Assembly (NCBI GenBank): GCA_900660155.1 | Contig: CABFPE010000030.1 | Span: 971,379 to 1,035,378, forward strand | Length of the DNA: 64,000 nucleotides | Reading direction: 5' to 3' | Source: Hofstenia miamia | Taxonomy: Eukaryota > Xenacoelomorpha > Acoela > Hofsteniidae | In this document: piece by piece, positions 31,701-44,360 of the stretch | Position numbering within the stretch: the first letter of the stretch is position 1 | Layout: each line of letters opens with the position of its first letter | Made by a program: the position numbers and the translations under genes | The notes under the pieces: generated by a model | Databases searched by the model: none | Seen by the model: only the letters and a program-made list of their open reading frames with translations | What the model was told of the DNA's origin: nothing

Positions 31701-33617
31701 TTGTGATGGGGAAGAGTGGCCACACTTGGCCAACCTTGTGAAAGAGTTGTTTAAGACTAGAGCCCTAATTAGATAAAGAATAAAGAATCCCTAGCTCTTG
31801 GGTGCATGAAGTGAAATCCTTATCTCATGCAATTTAGGTAACAGCAATAATAATCAATTTAAATAACAAAGGAAATGCAGTCCTACAAAAACTCCTAACC
31901 ATATACCTAGCCCTGTTAAAGGGAAATTCTAGTCAAGCTGCACCAAATTTAAGCACCATTTAACTACATGTATGAATTTAGAAACACATTTTAAATAACT
32001 AAAAATATAGCATTGTTTCATTCAGCCAATCAATTGAATAATTTTGTAAGTCTAAATTGTAAATTGAGAATTCCAAGTAAAGTGTAGAACAAAGTTTTAA
32101 TGTATTTATGCTACATGCCTCCCCCCTAATGTGGACTATAGTTTTAGTCCAACAATTCCACATGAATCAGCTTGATAAGAGATTGTGCCTGCTTGACTAG
32201 TGTAATTGCTTGGAGATCATTCCAGCTTAGAATGTCTGAGTGTTGCAAATAGTCAGTTGCATAGCATAAAGCTTCTAACTGTGCATTTACTTTCTTTACA
32301 AAGTTGTAGAATTTAGGTTGTTCCATTCATTTTGATATTGTTAAGGTATTTCAGAGACTATTAAGTTTTCTTGTAAACATATAAAATTTGAGATATAATC
32401 TAAAGCCTTTAATTGCAATGAGGAGTGTCATTTTATCATCAATATCTGAAGAGTGTGTTTCTTCTTTGGTAATTGTCATATCTGGATAGAAAAATTTAGA
32501 GAAATTTAACACATTGGAATGACTTTTGACTTTGTCAAAGAAAATAGAGATATTGCTTAGGATGATTTCCTCTGTCATTAGTTCTGGATGCATATGTTGG
32601 CATGCATCATAGTGATTATCTCAATAAATTTAGATATATCATAGTTTTTTAGAGTTTCCTGTATCAGATTACACCATATTAAGTCACCAATGCCTTAGAA
32701 TAAAATTAAATTGCTGTTTGGTAAATTGTGATTCTAGATTTAATGTAGTTGATTTGTTTGGCAATAGGTTTACTCTTTTGAAAGATGTGTTCTAAGGGGA
32801 TGTGGCCATCACAGTATAAACAAGATGTTTCATCTTCTTTTATTAGCTTTGAGTATTTCTTTTGTTTTTTCCTGGGGCAAATTAACAACAATGTTCTGAA
32901 TTAAAGCCAATTTTTCAGTTTAGCAGAGATAGGAACAACTGCTAACTCATGATATTTCATTTTTCTGAGCTGTTCCCTTTTTGATTTAGAGAAGGGAAGA
33001 GTTAATGTTGTGTCCTCAGTTAGATAAATTGATATGATCCATAATGCAGATTTTGCAGTACAATCTAGAACTTGTGTTTTTTTAACAGAGTGTGTCTGAA
33101 ATCAGTTTGGTCTTGAACATCAAGAGAAATCTGGATGTTATTTAGTAGGCATTCAACAGAGTAATGATAGGGTTGTGATCATAATCACAGGCCAAGTGTT
33201 ATCAGTTAGTCAATCTGCTTTGATATCATTCTATACATTACTAACTTCATTCAGAGTATTAACTATTGTGAATAAGCAAAGGAGACATAAATATCAGTAA
33301 TATTAGCTGGGGCTTGTTTATTTGCAAGCAATTCATAGGATTGTGCTTGTAGCAAAACATCTATGACTAGTCTTTTGTCAACCATTAATCAATGGTAGGG
33401 GCAAATCCTGTTAAGAAATAAATCAATATGAATTAATAAAGCAGATGAGGTGTCAAAATCAGGTAATACAAAAACACTGAAGTTTTTTGGTTTGAGAATG
33501 AAAAAGTTATCCAAGCTTAATTCCAATTTGTAAAGTTCAGAGCCAGATTATTCAATGTTATTAAAATCAGTAAGAATAATTACAAGACAAATTTTGCTAA
33601 CTTTAGCTAGATAATTG

Positions 33618-34022
33618 TGTAGAGTCACTTGGGGACTTATGCCTATTTTCTAATTTGTAATTCTTTTTGATGACGTCAACATGACGTAAGTTATTACATT
33701 TCAAGTTTAGTTTGCGATATTAATGTAATGTCCCATTGAGCTGGTGCTATGTGTATTTGTTGCTCAATTTAATTTGTGAGGGAAATATGATCACATGATT
33801 TAAGTTGTAAACAAAGACAGGTAATTACTTTTAAACAATGTATAAATATGACCAATGCTGTAGTCAATGTTCAATAGAGTTTATCTCACCTCAACTTTGT
33901 TCACTTTCTTCCTTTCTTTATTTTTTCAATACATTATGTTTACAATAATTATTGTGTAAGTTTCCAGCTACAATTTGGAATACTTCTTCAAGTACTGCAT
34001 TAATGAGTAGCATTCAGACAGT
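33618..34022 (+). repeat. LTR of Gypsy-like family, plus copy
   Basis: Begins TGTAGAGTCACTTGGGGACT and ends before GCAGCCCAAATTGTGG; related to the LTR at 20584-21037. Inserted in the minus-strand fossil. Confidence 0.65.
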
Positions 34023-34265
34023 AAGCAGCCCAAATTGTGGACCACATTAGGTTACATATATAGCTATGTATAGACATAAGAAAACCTTTCATTCAAATGC
34101 AACATGTACTTGCACTGATAATTGATTACACTGTGATGATATTATACTGTTGGTCAATGTGAATGCATGGCAACTACATGCTATTGTTTAATGAGCTGAG
34201 AGATAAGAAAATTATTGAGTTGTTTATTCTGTATTGAGTTAGATAATAAGCTATTAGACAAATAG

Positions 34266-34734
34266 TGTAGAGTCACTTGGGGCCCCTATTTTAATTATTA
34301 TTGATTATTTTGGCACTCTAGTTTAGTGATTACATCATCATGACAAAGTGTTGTTGCTATCAATTTATCAATTTATTATTGTTTAATTCTTTGTATTTTT
34401 GAGCGCAGTTTTATGATCATTTTATTATTTGTCCCCTCAATCCATGTCATACGTGCTATTGCATGTTTAATTTGCAAGGGAATATCATGCAATGTTTTGT
34501 AAACATGTAACAAGGAATAATTTGATGAAATTGTTATAAATACATGAGAGAACTGTAGCAATTGAACAATATAATTTGTCTCACTTCAATCATGTTTGAT
34601 CTTCTTTGATTTATTTATATGCTAACCCTTTTTAGGTTGTTATGGATTTTTGTATAATAAATCTTGCTTAAGATCCATCAACAATTTGGGAGTTACTCCA
34701 CTGTGTCTGGGGCAACAACTAGCTCCTTAACAGT
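34266..34734 (+). repeat. LTR of Gypsy-like family, plus copy, with leader to about 35450
   Basis: Begins TGTAGAGTCACTTGGGGCCC and is followed by TGGCAGCCCAAATAATGG and a leader containing GTGAATTGGTCACTGC. Related to 33618-34022 and 20584-21037. Confidence 0.7.
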
Positions 34735-37032
34735 TGGCAGCCCAAATAATGGTCACTTTAGGTTACAACTATGTATATGTGTAGGGAATAACATCTTTTA
34801 ATTTGATCATTTCGTTTTTGTACATGCACTTAATAACAACACATTGCAAATATAATATGTCATTGGCAAACGTGAATGCATGGTACCTACATGCCTTTTG
34901 TTTTATTATTTACATGAGCTGAGATAATAGAGCTCTGAGCTAAATTGTTTATTTGTGCTAGAAATTAATACTTGAGACACATTTAGCACCTTCAGTGTGA
35001 TGCTGTGTGAATTGGTCACTGCTGGAAGTCTATTCTTGGTGGATAGTTTTTGTCTTTCTTTATTGAATCAGTGAACCACCAATGTTCTCTTTTTTGCTAG
35101 AATGTGGGTTGCTCTCAACAATGGTAGCCTCTGCAACCTTTGTTAACCTTTGAGTTTCTCAGTACTGCTGGAGTAGCCAGAGCTCACCCGTGATTCTATA
35201 ATAGGGTAGCACTGATCAAGCAGGTTATGAACTTCTCTTTCCCTGAACAGCACTTTGGCTGGAAGCGATATGAATTGGTCATCCTGGATGTTTCCTAAAC
35301 AATTACTAGTTACATGGATGAATTACCAATGTTTTTCTACATGTTAATTTTTGCTAGAATCAGGGCTGTTGTGATATGGTCACTTCTGCAACCTTCTGCC
35401 ATGACAATGAGTTCCTTAGTGCTAGTAGAGTTCCTAGCCCCTGATTCTACAATAGGCAAGTGATAGCTTGTCCATTAATTTAGAATCAGGTAATTCTTCC
35501 AGTTTTATAAAATAAACAACAAGAATATTTTCCAATAACAAATTAATTTGAGGTTGTAAAACAAGATTGTTTTTGTAACAAAGAAGTTTGTGTAAATTGG
35601 TAAGATGAACCTCATTATCAAAGCACGTGTGTGCAGTGCTGCAAAAATAAGAATGATTAACTTCTACATACATTGAGTGTGGATAGTAAATCAAAGTATT
35701 ACAGCTGGACGATTTTTGTCATCTATTAGGAAAGGCATAATTGAGTGGCTTACTGTGTGCTGTCATGTGTTAAGATGTTTATTGATTTCTTCTTTTGCTT
35801 CTTGGAGATGTTTGTTTTGATAATATAGCATGCTTTTGAGTAGCCATAAAGTAATGATGTAATGTTTCATTGCCAAAAACAGAAACTTTAGATTGATGAG
35901 AATCATAAAGTTCTTTAGAGTGTGAAGTGGATTGATTGCTGGAGGCTGAAGATAGGGGGAGCATGAGCAGAGGCATTTCTTTGATTGAGGTAACATTATT
36001 GGGTATAACACTAGATCTTCTTGTATGTTAGAGAGTAACATTCATTTGATTGGAGGTTCAGTGCCTGAAATGGACCCCTCTTTGATTTGGCTATCCAAGA
36101 TGTACCACAGATAGGTAATCTGTGAGGTTGAATGACCACTCAAACTGGCTCTGCTTTCCAAGCTGTACCACGGAGAGGAGGAGGGATTCAATGCATCAAC
36201 ATAGTAATTGGTTGATTGTGATAGGGTCATTGCTCCCATAATAGGATCATAGTTTCCCAGGCATCAAACCTATCCACCAGATGTGATTGTGGACTCCTAT
36301 TATGGTGTGTTTGCTGCACTCTATATCTGCAGTTGGACAACTGCTCTGGTGTTCCGCTGTTGCTGCTTGACATTGTAGTGAAGAGCCTCTTTATGCTACA
36401 GCAAGCTAAAAAGGAAATTTAGTTCATTATCCCAGTTTTTGGGATTGGTCATGTTTAGGGTGCATGATATGTAATAGTCAAAGTTGAAATCAGGGAAGTT
36501 ATCTAGCTCAGACATTTCAAAGTATGTGTTGTTGTATTTATTTATAATTTTAAATTCTTTATGTTTAGAAATTATTGTATTTTCCATATATTTAATTGTA
36601 TGTTTTAGCAATTGGAAGTTGTGAGTTCTAAAAGGTGTGAGGACCTGTCCAATGTGTTGCAAATTTGCGAGTTTTGTTTATTATCAGTTGTTTGTACTGG
36701 TGTGAAGGAGTATACTTTATCAAAAACCTTATGTGGTTCTTGTAAGGTTGTTTATTATAATTTCTTATTTGACAAACAGCAGATTTTTTTAACCATGCAG
36801 ATAGTTTCATGGTTGTCATGAAGTTGTTTTAATAAATTTTTAATGTAATCATGTGCTGCTACACTATTATATTTATTATATAGCATGCTTAGAGGAGTGG
36901 CGGCCTCATAGCTTTAAATAGCTTTAAAAGGTTTTATTCCAGTGGTTACATGTACAGAGGCATTATAAAAATTATTCAATGAGAGGTAGAATAGATTTTC
37001 AATTTTTTCCGCTAATATGTGTGATAGCTCCC

Positions 37033-37272
37033 CTAATTAATTTTAAATAATGTTTTATTTAGGCGTTCTAAACCGCCATTGCTTTGTTGGTGGTATTGTG
37101 CAGAATGTTCATGGATGATTTTGAATTGACGAAGCAATTCTTGTGTTAAGCTGCTTTTAAATTGTGTACCACAGTTAATAATGTCATCATGGGACCAAAA
37201 TGTATTATCCAATTGGATAATATGGTTGATGCTATTCTTTGTGCAGTTTGATCTTTGATTGGTACCATGCAT
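37033..37272 (-). mobile_element. Ty3/Gypsy integrase core fragment
   Basis: The 79-codon minus-strand frame carries DIINCGTQFKSS and SAQYHQQSNGGLERLNKTL, the second half of the retroviral-type integrase core (NGTQF...S, YH.QSNG..ER.NKTL). It belongs to the fossil at 31.7-37.3 kb. Confidence 0.8.
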
Positions 37273-37299
37273 GCATATTTTGGGAAATGGTCTACAATT

Positions 37300-38620
37300 A
37301 CAAGTATGTATTGAAAGCTGTTCTATATCAACATGAGCAATATCATCATCTCAAGAAATTTTAATCATTATAATTACACACCACTAAGTGGAGGAAAACT
37401 AAATTGATTTGCTTCGAAATAAGTGTTGTGTGATAATTCAATTTGCAAGTTCATTACATGCTTTACAACAAAGTGAAATAGTGTGATTTAAACAAGAAGG
37501 CTTAGTCAGCAATAAATCAGCATAGATGGTTTTATAGATTAATAGGTTTTGGTGTAAAACATGTTTGAAATAGACACTTTCAATTTTTCTATTGAAAAAT
37601 CAAGTGTCGGGAATACAATTTTTCAAAATCCTTGCAAGTTCTTTAAGAGATCAACAACATAATATGCAATAGTGAAATGCCAGACAAAACTTTCCTGACA
37701 GCGATTGATCATAGATGCTTTTCTAGATAATAAAAAACGTCAGAATTTATTATTTCATTGTCTCACTAATGTATTAACATAGCAAATTTCATACACATGA
37801 AATTGAACATAATATTTCTCAGATTATTAATTTCTTCCTATGATAAGAATGTAGTGTTTTGTTATATTTTGCTTAAATACTTTATAAATAATAGTAAATA
37901 GTTCAAATTAAAAGAATTAATTGTTTCTGTTATAATATTTATTGTCTAATATAGTCCAGATTAACAGAAATAAGAAATAATAAAGAACCCACCCAAACCA
38001 CCCTGTTGACTGACACCCCCTTTAAGAGAATTAAAATTTAATTGACATTGCCATGTAGAATTTTTGATGCTCTTTCTGAAAAACTTTATTTCATGAAAAT
38101 CGGTTAAGAATTGACTGAACTATGATCTTCCAAAGATTGGGTAAATGAAATGAAGAAATTTCAATAGACAGTTAAACTATAGGTTGCTAGAGGTCACATT
38201 GAGACACTGGGTTTTAGTGGAAGTGGTGTTATTTTGGAAATAATTTATGGACTCTGTTGCTCATATTTCGAATGTTTACTTAAGAAAGAAGTTGTTTGAA
38301 TTGACTTTGAGATTGAGTAGACTTTGTAAGGCAAAAAGTGGGGAACTTTTTGATGAAAGTAGTGAGAAAGTATGAGATTATTAAATGAACCTAATTTCTT
38401 CCTATGTTGGTGTTGAAGATGTATTTTTTGTAATTCAGTGCGTTGTGGTGGAAAGTATTTGTGAGGACACATGTTTTAAATTTGTTAATCACATCATAAA
38501 CAATTACTCAAAGTCCGAGGCATATGGAATTGTGTATTCAGTGTGTGTTCTGTTTGGATCACACTGATGTGACCTCACTCATGGAATGTACGCACTATAT
38601 CCCTTTTAAAATACTCTGGT
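37300..38620. other. AT-rich, no gene recognised
   Basis: No coding or repeat structure identified between the Gypsy-like fossil and the THAP-bearing element. Confidence 0.4.
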
Positions 38621-38632
38621 AAAGCAATTCGA

Positions 38633-38884
38633 TTGTGGTGTTTATCAACAACAAAGAGTAGACCATTTGCAGGTAATTCCCATGTAGCGGTTGGATGCCG
38701 CAGTGGCTATGCTAAAGCAAAAAAGAACTCATCGATTACATTGCATCGGTTTCCTGTGCACAACTGTGTGCTATTAGAAGTACAGCTAACAGTCGTCTGT
38801 GTTCGCACCATTTTACTTCAAAGGACTACATTGATTGCAGATCAGATAAAAATGCAGTACGTTCAAAACAAAGGGGTTCTTTGA
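38633..38884 (+). pseudogene. THAP zinc-finger exon, frameshifted
   Basis: One frame gives AVGCRSGYAKAKKNSSITLH then RFPVHN; the other, about 60 bp later, gives CSHHFTSKDYIDCRSD, which is the C-x-x-H...F..DY second half of a THAP domain. The two halves are in different frames and the first zinc-ligand Cys is not in its usual place, so the finger is broken or partly intronic. Confidence 0.72.
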
Positions 38885-38935
38885 AACAAAGGTACGTTGT
38901 TTTTATATCATATGTATATCGATGGCATAGAGCAA

Positions 38936-39150
38936 AAAGGTGCTATCTGCAGTTTTTGTACTTTTGAGAAAATCGACTTTAAAGGTTTCAGTTAACATAT
39001 AAATTTGCAGATAGCACCTTTGTGTTCTGACATATTTCCTATTTTTTGGGGTATACAGCTTCAGTTTTCACACATAATACAGAATAGGTAAAACACTATC
39101 AGAAAACAACAAAACATGAAAATATGCCAAAATTGCAGATAACACCTTTT
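38936..39150. repeat. Repeated AAAGGTGCTATCTGCA inverted motif
   Basis: AAAGGTGCTATCTGCA at 38936-38951 recurs as its exact reverse complement at 39006-39021 and again, with one mismatch, at 39134-39149. It lies just after the THAP exon, where P-type genes often have an intron. Confidence 0.8.
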
Positions 39151-40304
39151 TTCCCTAAGAGATCGATATAGTTTTTAAAATTACAAATAGTAATTGGTCC
39201 AAAATAGATTTTAGACAGTTAATGCGAATATTGAATCTGAGTCTGAGCCCAAGCCTATTTAAGCAAATAATGTCAATGCCTCTATTACAGTAATGAAAAC
39301 TGAAAGGTGCGCAGAAGTGTCATTGAAGATATAATTGTACCTATATTTTATGACATAATTTTCAACAATCTCAATTATTCTGTTTATATTATAGTACTAG
39401 TACTTATTTTTATTTAAATTTTATTTAGATTACTGCAAAAAGATGCCGTTCCATCCATTTTTAAAGAACTCCCATCGTATTTTTCATAAAAATCACCCCA
39501 ACTTCGAGGAGAAAATTCGTCAGCAGAGTCTCGGAGATCGGTTGAAATAAATCAAATTAATGAATTGGGTAAAAATTTCTTAAGAAAAGATTTTGTTGAA
39601 TCAGTTTCTGATATATACAATAATCTGAATCATGCAAAGGATCCTATTCCAGAAGGTTTTTCTTACTCCTTATATGAAGATAAACGTTTGATTAACTTTA
39701 TATCCAAAAATGATCTTGGTCTGGATATTGTTAGTTCTTTGGTTGTGCATTCAGATTTAACTGTAACTCTTTTTAGTCATAAATGTCATCTTTCAAAAAA
39801 ATTTTACGAATCAATATGCCAAGCCAAAAAATCCTTTTTTCACAAGTGACCAATTTGATGGCTTTTCTAAAAAGTTTTAACAGTTTTGAGAGTAAAAAGG
39901 ATTTGAATGTTAACTTTTTGAAATCTACAATAGAGTCTTTGATCTTCAATAATGATTATGGAGATTCTCTTAATTATCTACTATGATTTTCACTTGAACA
40001 AATCAATTTTCTAATAAAACCAAAGAACTTCTAATGTTTTTCTATATTATCTACAGTACACGTACTGCTGCGTACAAATCTTTGTTGGATTTAGAAGTTT
40101 TTGCACTGCCCTCAATTAAGCGTTTATCTATAACTCGGTATGGTGATACATCATCAAATGACAGTTTGTGCAAATATCTTTCATGAGAATTTCAAGCTTA
40201 AATGTCTTTGAAAGAAGTGTTATAATGATACTTGATAAGATCTATTTATCTAAACGTGTAGAATACTCTACAATAGTTGTTACTGGACAAATTGGTGGAA
40301 TTCC

Positions 40305-40877
40305 ATGTTAAATTGCTCTTTGTTTTATGATAAAATCAATAGCTGGAAAATACAGATTTACCCGCAAACTGAATCTCTTGCCAAGGCACAGTTTAAGGAA
40401 TTTTTGTCAGTTATGCAAACCGTTGTTGACGCTGGGTTTTTTATTGAATGTCTATGTGTAGGTAATTACAGCGTCAATAGATCTTTTTACTCAAAATTTC
40501 CATGTGACGGTACTTTAATTAGTTCAGTTCCAAATCCATTCAACAAGAGCTCAGAATTATTCTTATTGTTTGATCCAACACACAATTTCAAAAATATTTA
40601 CAACAACTTTAACAAAATAAATGTCCTTCAGTTGCCAAAGTTTTTAAACAACTTTAATGAAGAAACCACTCCTACTTTTTCTAACATTGAAGAAATATAT
40701 GAACTCGAAAGAATTGTGGAGCTCTCATTACATTTAATTAAAAATAGACATTTCTCATATGTACTAACTGGTAATTTGCAGTCCGATGCCCTCGAATCTA
40801 GATTTGCCCGATATCGCCAATTGTCTGGAGCCAATTATTTCATTTCAGCTAGACAGTTGATAGCGAGAAAAAGATAA
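40305..40877 (+). pseudogene. P-type transposase core block, 190 codons
   Basis: The longest uninterrupted part of the relic. It contains FKEFLSVMQTVVDAGFFIEC, FDPTHNFKNIYNNF with an Asp of the catalytic core, and TGNLQSDALESRFARYRQLS, which matches the region near the end of P/THAP9 transposases (LTQDxLENLF..IR). It needs upstream blocks in other frames, so it is not a gene by itself. Confidence 0.78.
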
Positions 40878-41267
40878 AAGCAATGTCTTTATTGAAATAT
40901 TCCCAAGTAAGCTTAGAAGATTTATTAGAGAGTAGCTCTAACACCTCTTTTGATGTACTTCCCAATGTCTTGTGCATTGTTTCTCGGCTTCAGGACGAGC
41001 TCGAAAATGTACCAGATTTTGAGCCTGATAATAATAACTACAACATTCTTTACTATATTAGTTGATTTGTTGCAAGTTCTGAATCAAGAAGACGTAATTG
41101 CGCTTCATCCACAAGACTATTGTTGGCAAATTAAGACCCCCTAGAGATCTCCGCCCCAAGCTTTGACCTTATTGATGATTCTGTAAAACGATTTATTGAT
41201 CAAATAAATAAAGGAGGACTTTCACACCCTTCAAACTTCGTATTTTGTGTTGGCCTAAGGATGCAAT
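40740..41267 (+). repeat. 528-bp direct duplicate, copy 1
   Basis: Identical as far as read to 41599-42126. It ends at a single N (41268). Confidence 0.9.
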
Positions 41268-41598
41268 NCATTAGTCCGAAAAGCAGATACTCTTGTACAT
41301 GGAGAGTGGCCAGTGCTGTCCATAACGCAAGCTGAGGAGGGCGTGTAGCATCATCCCAAAATAATAGCTGCAACAAAAGAAGGATTTACGTCAAATGATT
41401 ATAGTGATTAAATACAATCAAAAATATTAGTGTAAAATTTAGTTATGATTCTATTCATTTTGCAAGGATGCAACTAAGCTACAATATTGTGCAAATTAAG
41501 AGAAACTTGTTAGCCGATCAAGTAACATTTGACAAATTGCTAGAAGCGAAATAACGCTTATGTATGAACAACCATATTGGCAGAAGAATTATTTGAAN

Positions 41599-42126
41599 AA
41601 AAATAGACATTTCTCATATGTACTAACTGGTAATTTGCAGTCCGATGCCCTCGAATCTAGATTTGCCCGATATCGCCAATTGTCTGGAGCCAATTATTTC
41701 ATTTCAGCTAGACAGTTGATAGCGAGAAAAAGATAAAAGCAATGTCTTTATTGAAATATTCCCAAGTAAGCTTAGAAGATTTATTAGAGAGTAGCTCTAA
41801 CACCTCTTTTGATGTACTTCCCAATGTCTTGTGCATTGTTTCTCGGCTTCAGGACGAGCTCGAAAATGTACCAGATTTTGAGCCTGATAATAATAACTAC
41901 AACATTCTTTACTATATTAGTTGATTTGTTGCAAGTTCTGAATCAAGAAGACGTAATTGCGCTTCATCCACAAGACTATTGTTGGCAAATTAAGACCCCC
42001 TAGAGATCTCCGCCCCAAGCTTTGACCTTATTGATGATTCTGTAAAACGATTTATTGATCAAATAAATAAAGGAGGACTTTCACACCCTTCAAACTTCGT
42101 ATTTTGTGTTGGCCTAAGGATGCAAT
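41599..42126 (+). repeat. 528-bp direct duplicate, copy 2
   Basis: Starts right after a single N (41598) and repeats 40740-41267. The 329 bp between the two Ns (41269-41597) are unique here. The placement at Ns points to an assembly artefact rather than a real tandem duplication. Confidence 0.9.
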
Positions 42127-42660
42127 GTTTATTTATGGAAATTAAATCAAGCATAGATGTCTTTTCCTCATTTTTAAAGAGTGGACATATTCCAGCAGTA
42201 TTCCAGCAATTAAGTTATGCTTCACTTGTAGAAGATTCTTCAATAGCAGACTATTATTTCGAATGAAACATGTCCTAAAGGTCACATGATTTTAAAAAGC
42301 ATAATACAGAAATTTTTCAATTGTCTTGCAAAAAATTTAGTTAAGGATCTTTCAATAAAAGACAATTCTATGGTGAATGAATTAAAGATTTTTTAAAAAA
42401 TATAATCTATGTGAGTTCTTTGCTTACTGCATGAAAACTCCGCTATATGGAGGCATGCTTTTATGACACAGAACTAATATTCGGTTCATTTATTGTATTT
42501 ACACATGTTTTAAACATATTATATCTGTCTTTAAAAATTGGATTTCTGTGGTGTGTAATAGCCAATCTATAATCAAATATAATGGCCTCCAAAGGCAAAG
42601 TAAAATAAATTAATCGCGTCCAGATAATATCTAGATGCCCATGGAACAACCTAACTTTTA

Positions 42661-43659
42661 ATGCATCTAATTTCCGAAATCTCACAGTTACTTATAATTT
42701 CCCCGCACCCTCCCCATAAATGCGATACCGTGCAACTTAAAGCCAACTACTTCCGTACTACTTATGATAACCTCGCCAACAATATCATGTCAACTTTGAA
42801 AGCAAAGAATCCTGGTATTGAGTCGAAGATACAGATATCAAAGACATTGGCATCAACACGAAACTCTTCCAAGCTTTTGAAAGCCCTTCAGGTCATTGCT
42901 ACCCCAATTCCAATCGGGGGAAAGCTGAAAGGAAAATATTGCCCTTAGTAGCGTATGATTCTTTTCCAAAATCTTTTCGTATCAATATGTTAAATTTTCC
43001 GTCAAAATGGGACCAGGTTGACCAGTTTGCTCTCTTGGTAAATCAATCAGGCCTAAAAATTAGGGACTTTCAAATCTATCGAGCTCAAAACAAACTTTTA
43101 TTTAACGATGTCAACACTTAACTTTGAGGTCAGTGACTGGAACCAGCAAAACCTGCTCAAGGACTGGAGCCAGACAAACAAGAGTTTTAATGTGGTCGGT
43201 GACCATAATATTATGTGTAGCAGTCCTGCAATTAATATATGTAAGAACTGCTTTTATACTTGCCACACCCAATGTAGTGTGAACTTGGCAGAACCTGAGT
43301 GGGTAGAAAAAGTTGAAGCATTTTATAACGATAAACAGTTTAACATCAATACAGAGGTAGCTCTTCGTGACAACAAGATTGCTGATGAAGCAGAGAACGA
43401 CTTTAAAGAAGATTAAAAAGAAGGTACGGTGGTCGAGGAAGTTGCTAAAACACCTGCAGGAAAATACAATAAAAATGAAAATATTTTAAAGGAACTCTGC
43501 CCGTATTTAGTAGTAGACGACAACACTGTATTGTCAAACTCAGTCAAGAGACCAATTTCATCTCTTACTGAGACAAGATTGCAGAAGGTCTGCAGATCTG
43601 ATATTTCTTTTAGGGATGAACCGCTGGAAATAGCAAGTGATACATCTAGTCCTGTTTAG
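42661..43659 (+). pseudogene. Broken Cys-rich ORF, unknown family
   Basis: Coding blocks in alternating frames: 42661-42948, 42939-43121, 43108-43416 and 43429-43659, the last two in the same frame separated by a TAA. The third block has C37-x7-C45-x2-C48-x3-C52-H53-x2-C56 (CSSPAINICKNCFYTCHTQC), a zinc-finger-like spacing reminiscent of the atypical PHD of ASX/ASXL proteins; the preceding FPKSFRINMLNFPSKWDQVD is faintly like an ASX DEUBAD motif. Neither is convincing. Good base composition for coding relative to flanks. It could be a host pseudogene, a gene with sequencing errors, or an accessory gene of the neighbouring element. Confidence 0.4.
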
Positions 43660-43924
43660 CGCCATGAATTTAAATATTATTAATTATTATGTAAACGGGA
43701 TAGTAAACGCAAATAAATTTATTAAATTAATCGCGTTGACGATTAATAATGTTGGATCCCTGATTTTAACAGAATTAATTCTTTAGCAAATTTTGTACAC
43801 TTGAAAAGCAATATAAATTTATTTGATAAACCTAAATTTGTTCGATGTCAATTACGATTATGGTTCTGGCGTACGTTTGTTGATAAATATGAAGAAATCC
43901 CCTCTTGCTCAAGATTTGTTCTAT

Positions 43925-44316
43925 GGGTGCGTTCGCGCAGCGCAACGGTTTTGCACTAAGTGTCAACTAGAGCATTCGCGCATCCACCCGTTTGCATTTT
44001 CAGTGCCCACTGAAAGCCAACTGTAAACAGCGGAAGGTTTTGTTTACATAACAATTAAAAATCGTGCACAGTACATTCGCGGTGGCATGATAGTCAACCT
44101 AATTTACTCTTCGCCAATCAAATGTTGCTTATTAAAATGCTCGATTCTCATTCGGCTAGTATTAGGACGATTATTTGACCTAAAAAATTTAAATTTTGAA
44201 TCAACAATTTTGATTTTTTTTACTTAAATACGTAATTTTTTACCTAATCTGAAGAATATAGTCTAGAATTAAAAGAATAAGTGATAAAAAATATAAAAAA
44301 CGCCAATGTGTAATAA

Positions 44317-44360
<44 letters not shown>

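Larger units (their letters stand above)
31704..37300 (-). mobile_element. Ty3/Gypsy-like fossil with integrase and third ORF
   Basis: Minus-strand order: integrase core at 37272-37033 (IINCGTQFKSSL, EHSAQYHQQSNGGLERLNKT), an integrase C-terminal-type block ending RKFATHWTGPHTF near 36632, then diverged coding blocks down to about 32146 that match the ORF at 22.7-24.3 kb (for example GHIPLEHIFQKSKPIAKQI versus GKLTIKDIFQKGQPISTQL). It ends beside a purine-rich tract (32118-32127, read on the minus strand) and an LTR-like segment of about 410 bp (about 32115 down to 31704, TG...CA). Two plus-oriented LTR/leader copies (33618-35450) are inserted in it. Old, with many breaks. Confidence 0.68.
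38630..42400 (+). mobile_element. P-superfamily (THAP9-like) transposon relic
   Basis: Order and motifs fit a P-type transposase: a THAP zinc-finger exon (38.68-38.88 kb); a block from 39.55 kb; STRTAAYKSLLDLEVFALPS (about 40058-40117); an RNase H-like core with ILDKIYLSKRVEYS (about 40230) and LFDPTHNFKNIYNNF (about 40567-40611, the D..H..KN motif); LTGNLQSDALESRFARYRQL (about 40765-40824); and a C-terminal part with YYIS/GFVAS and GGLSHPSNFVF. Frames change several times and terminal inverted repeats were not found. A 528-bp assembly-type duplication inflates its length. Domesticated THAP9 is the alternative, but the frame breaks argue for a relic. Confidence 0.8.
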
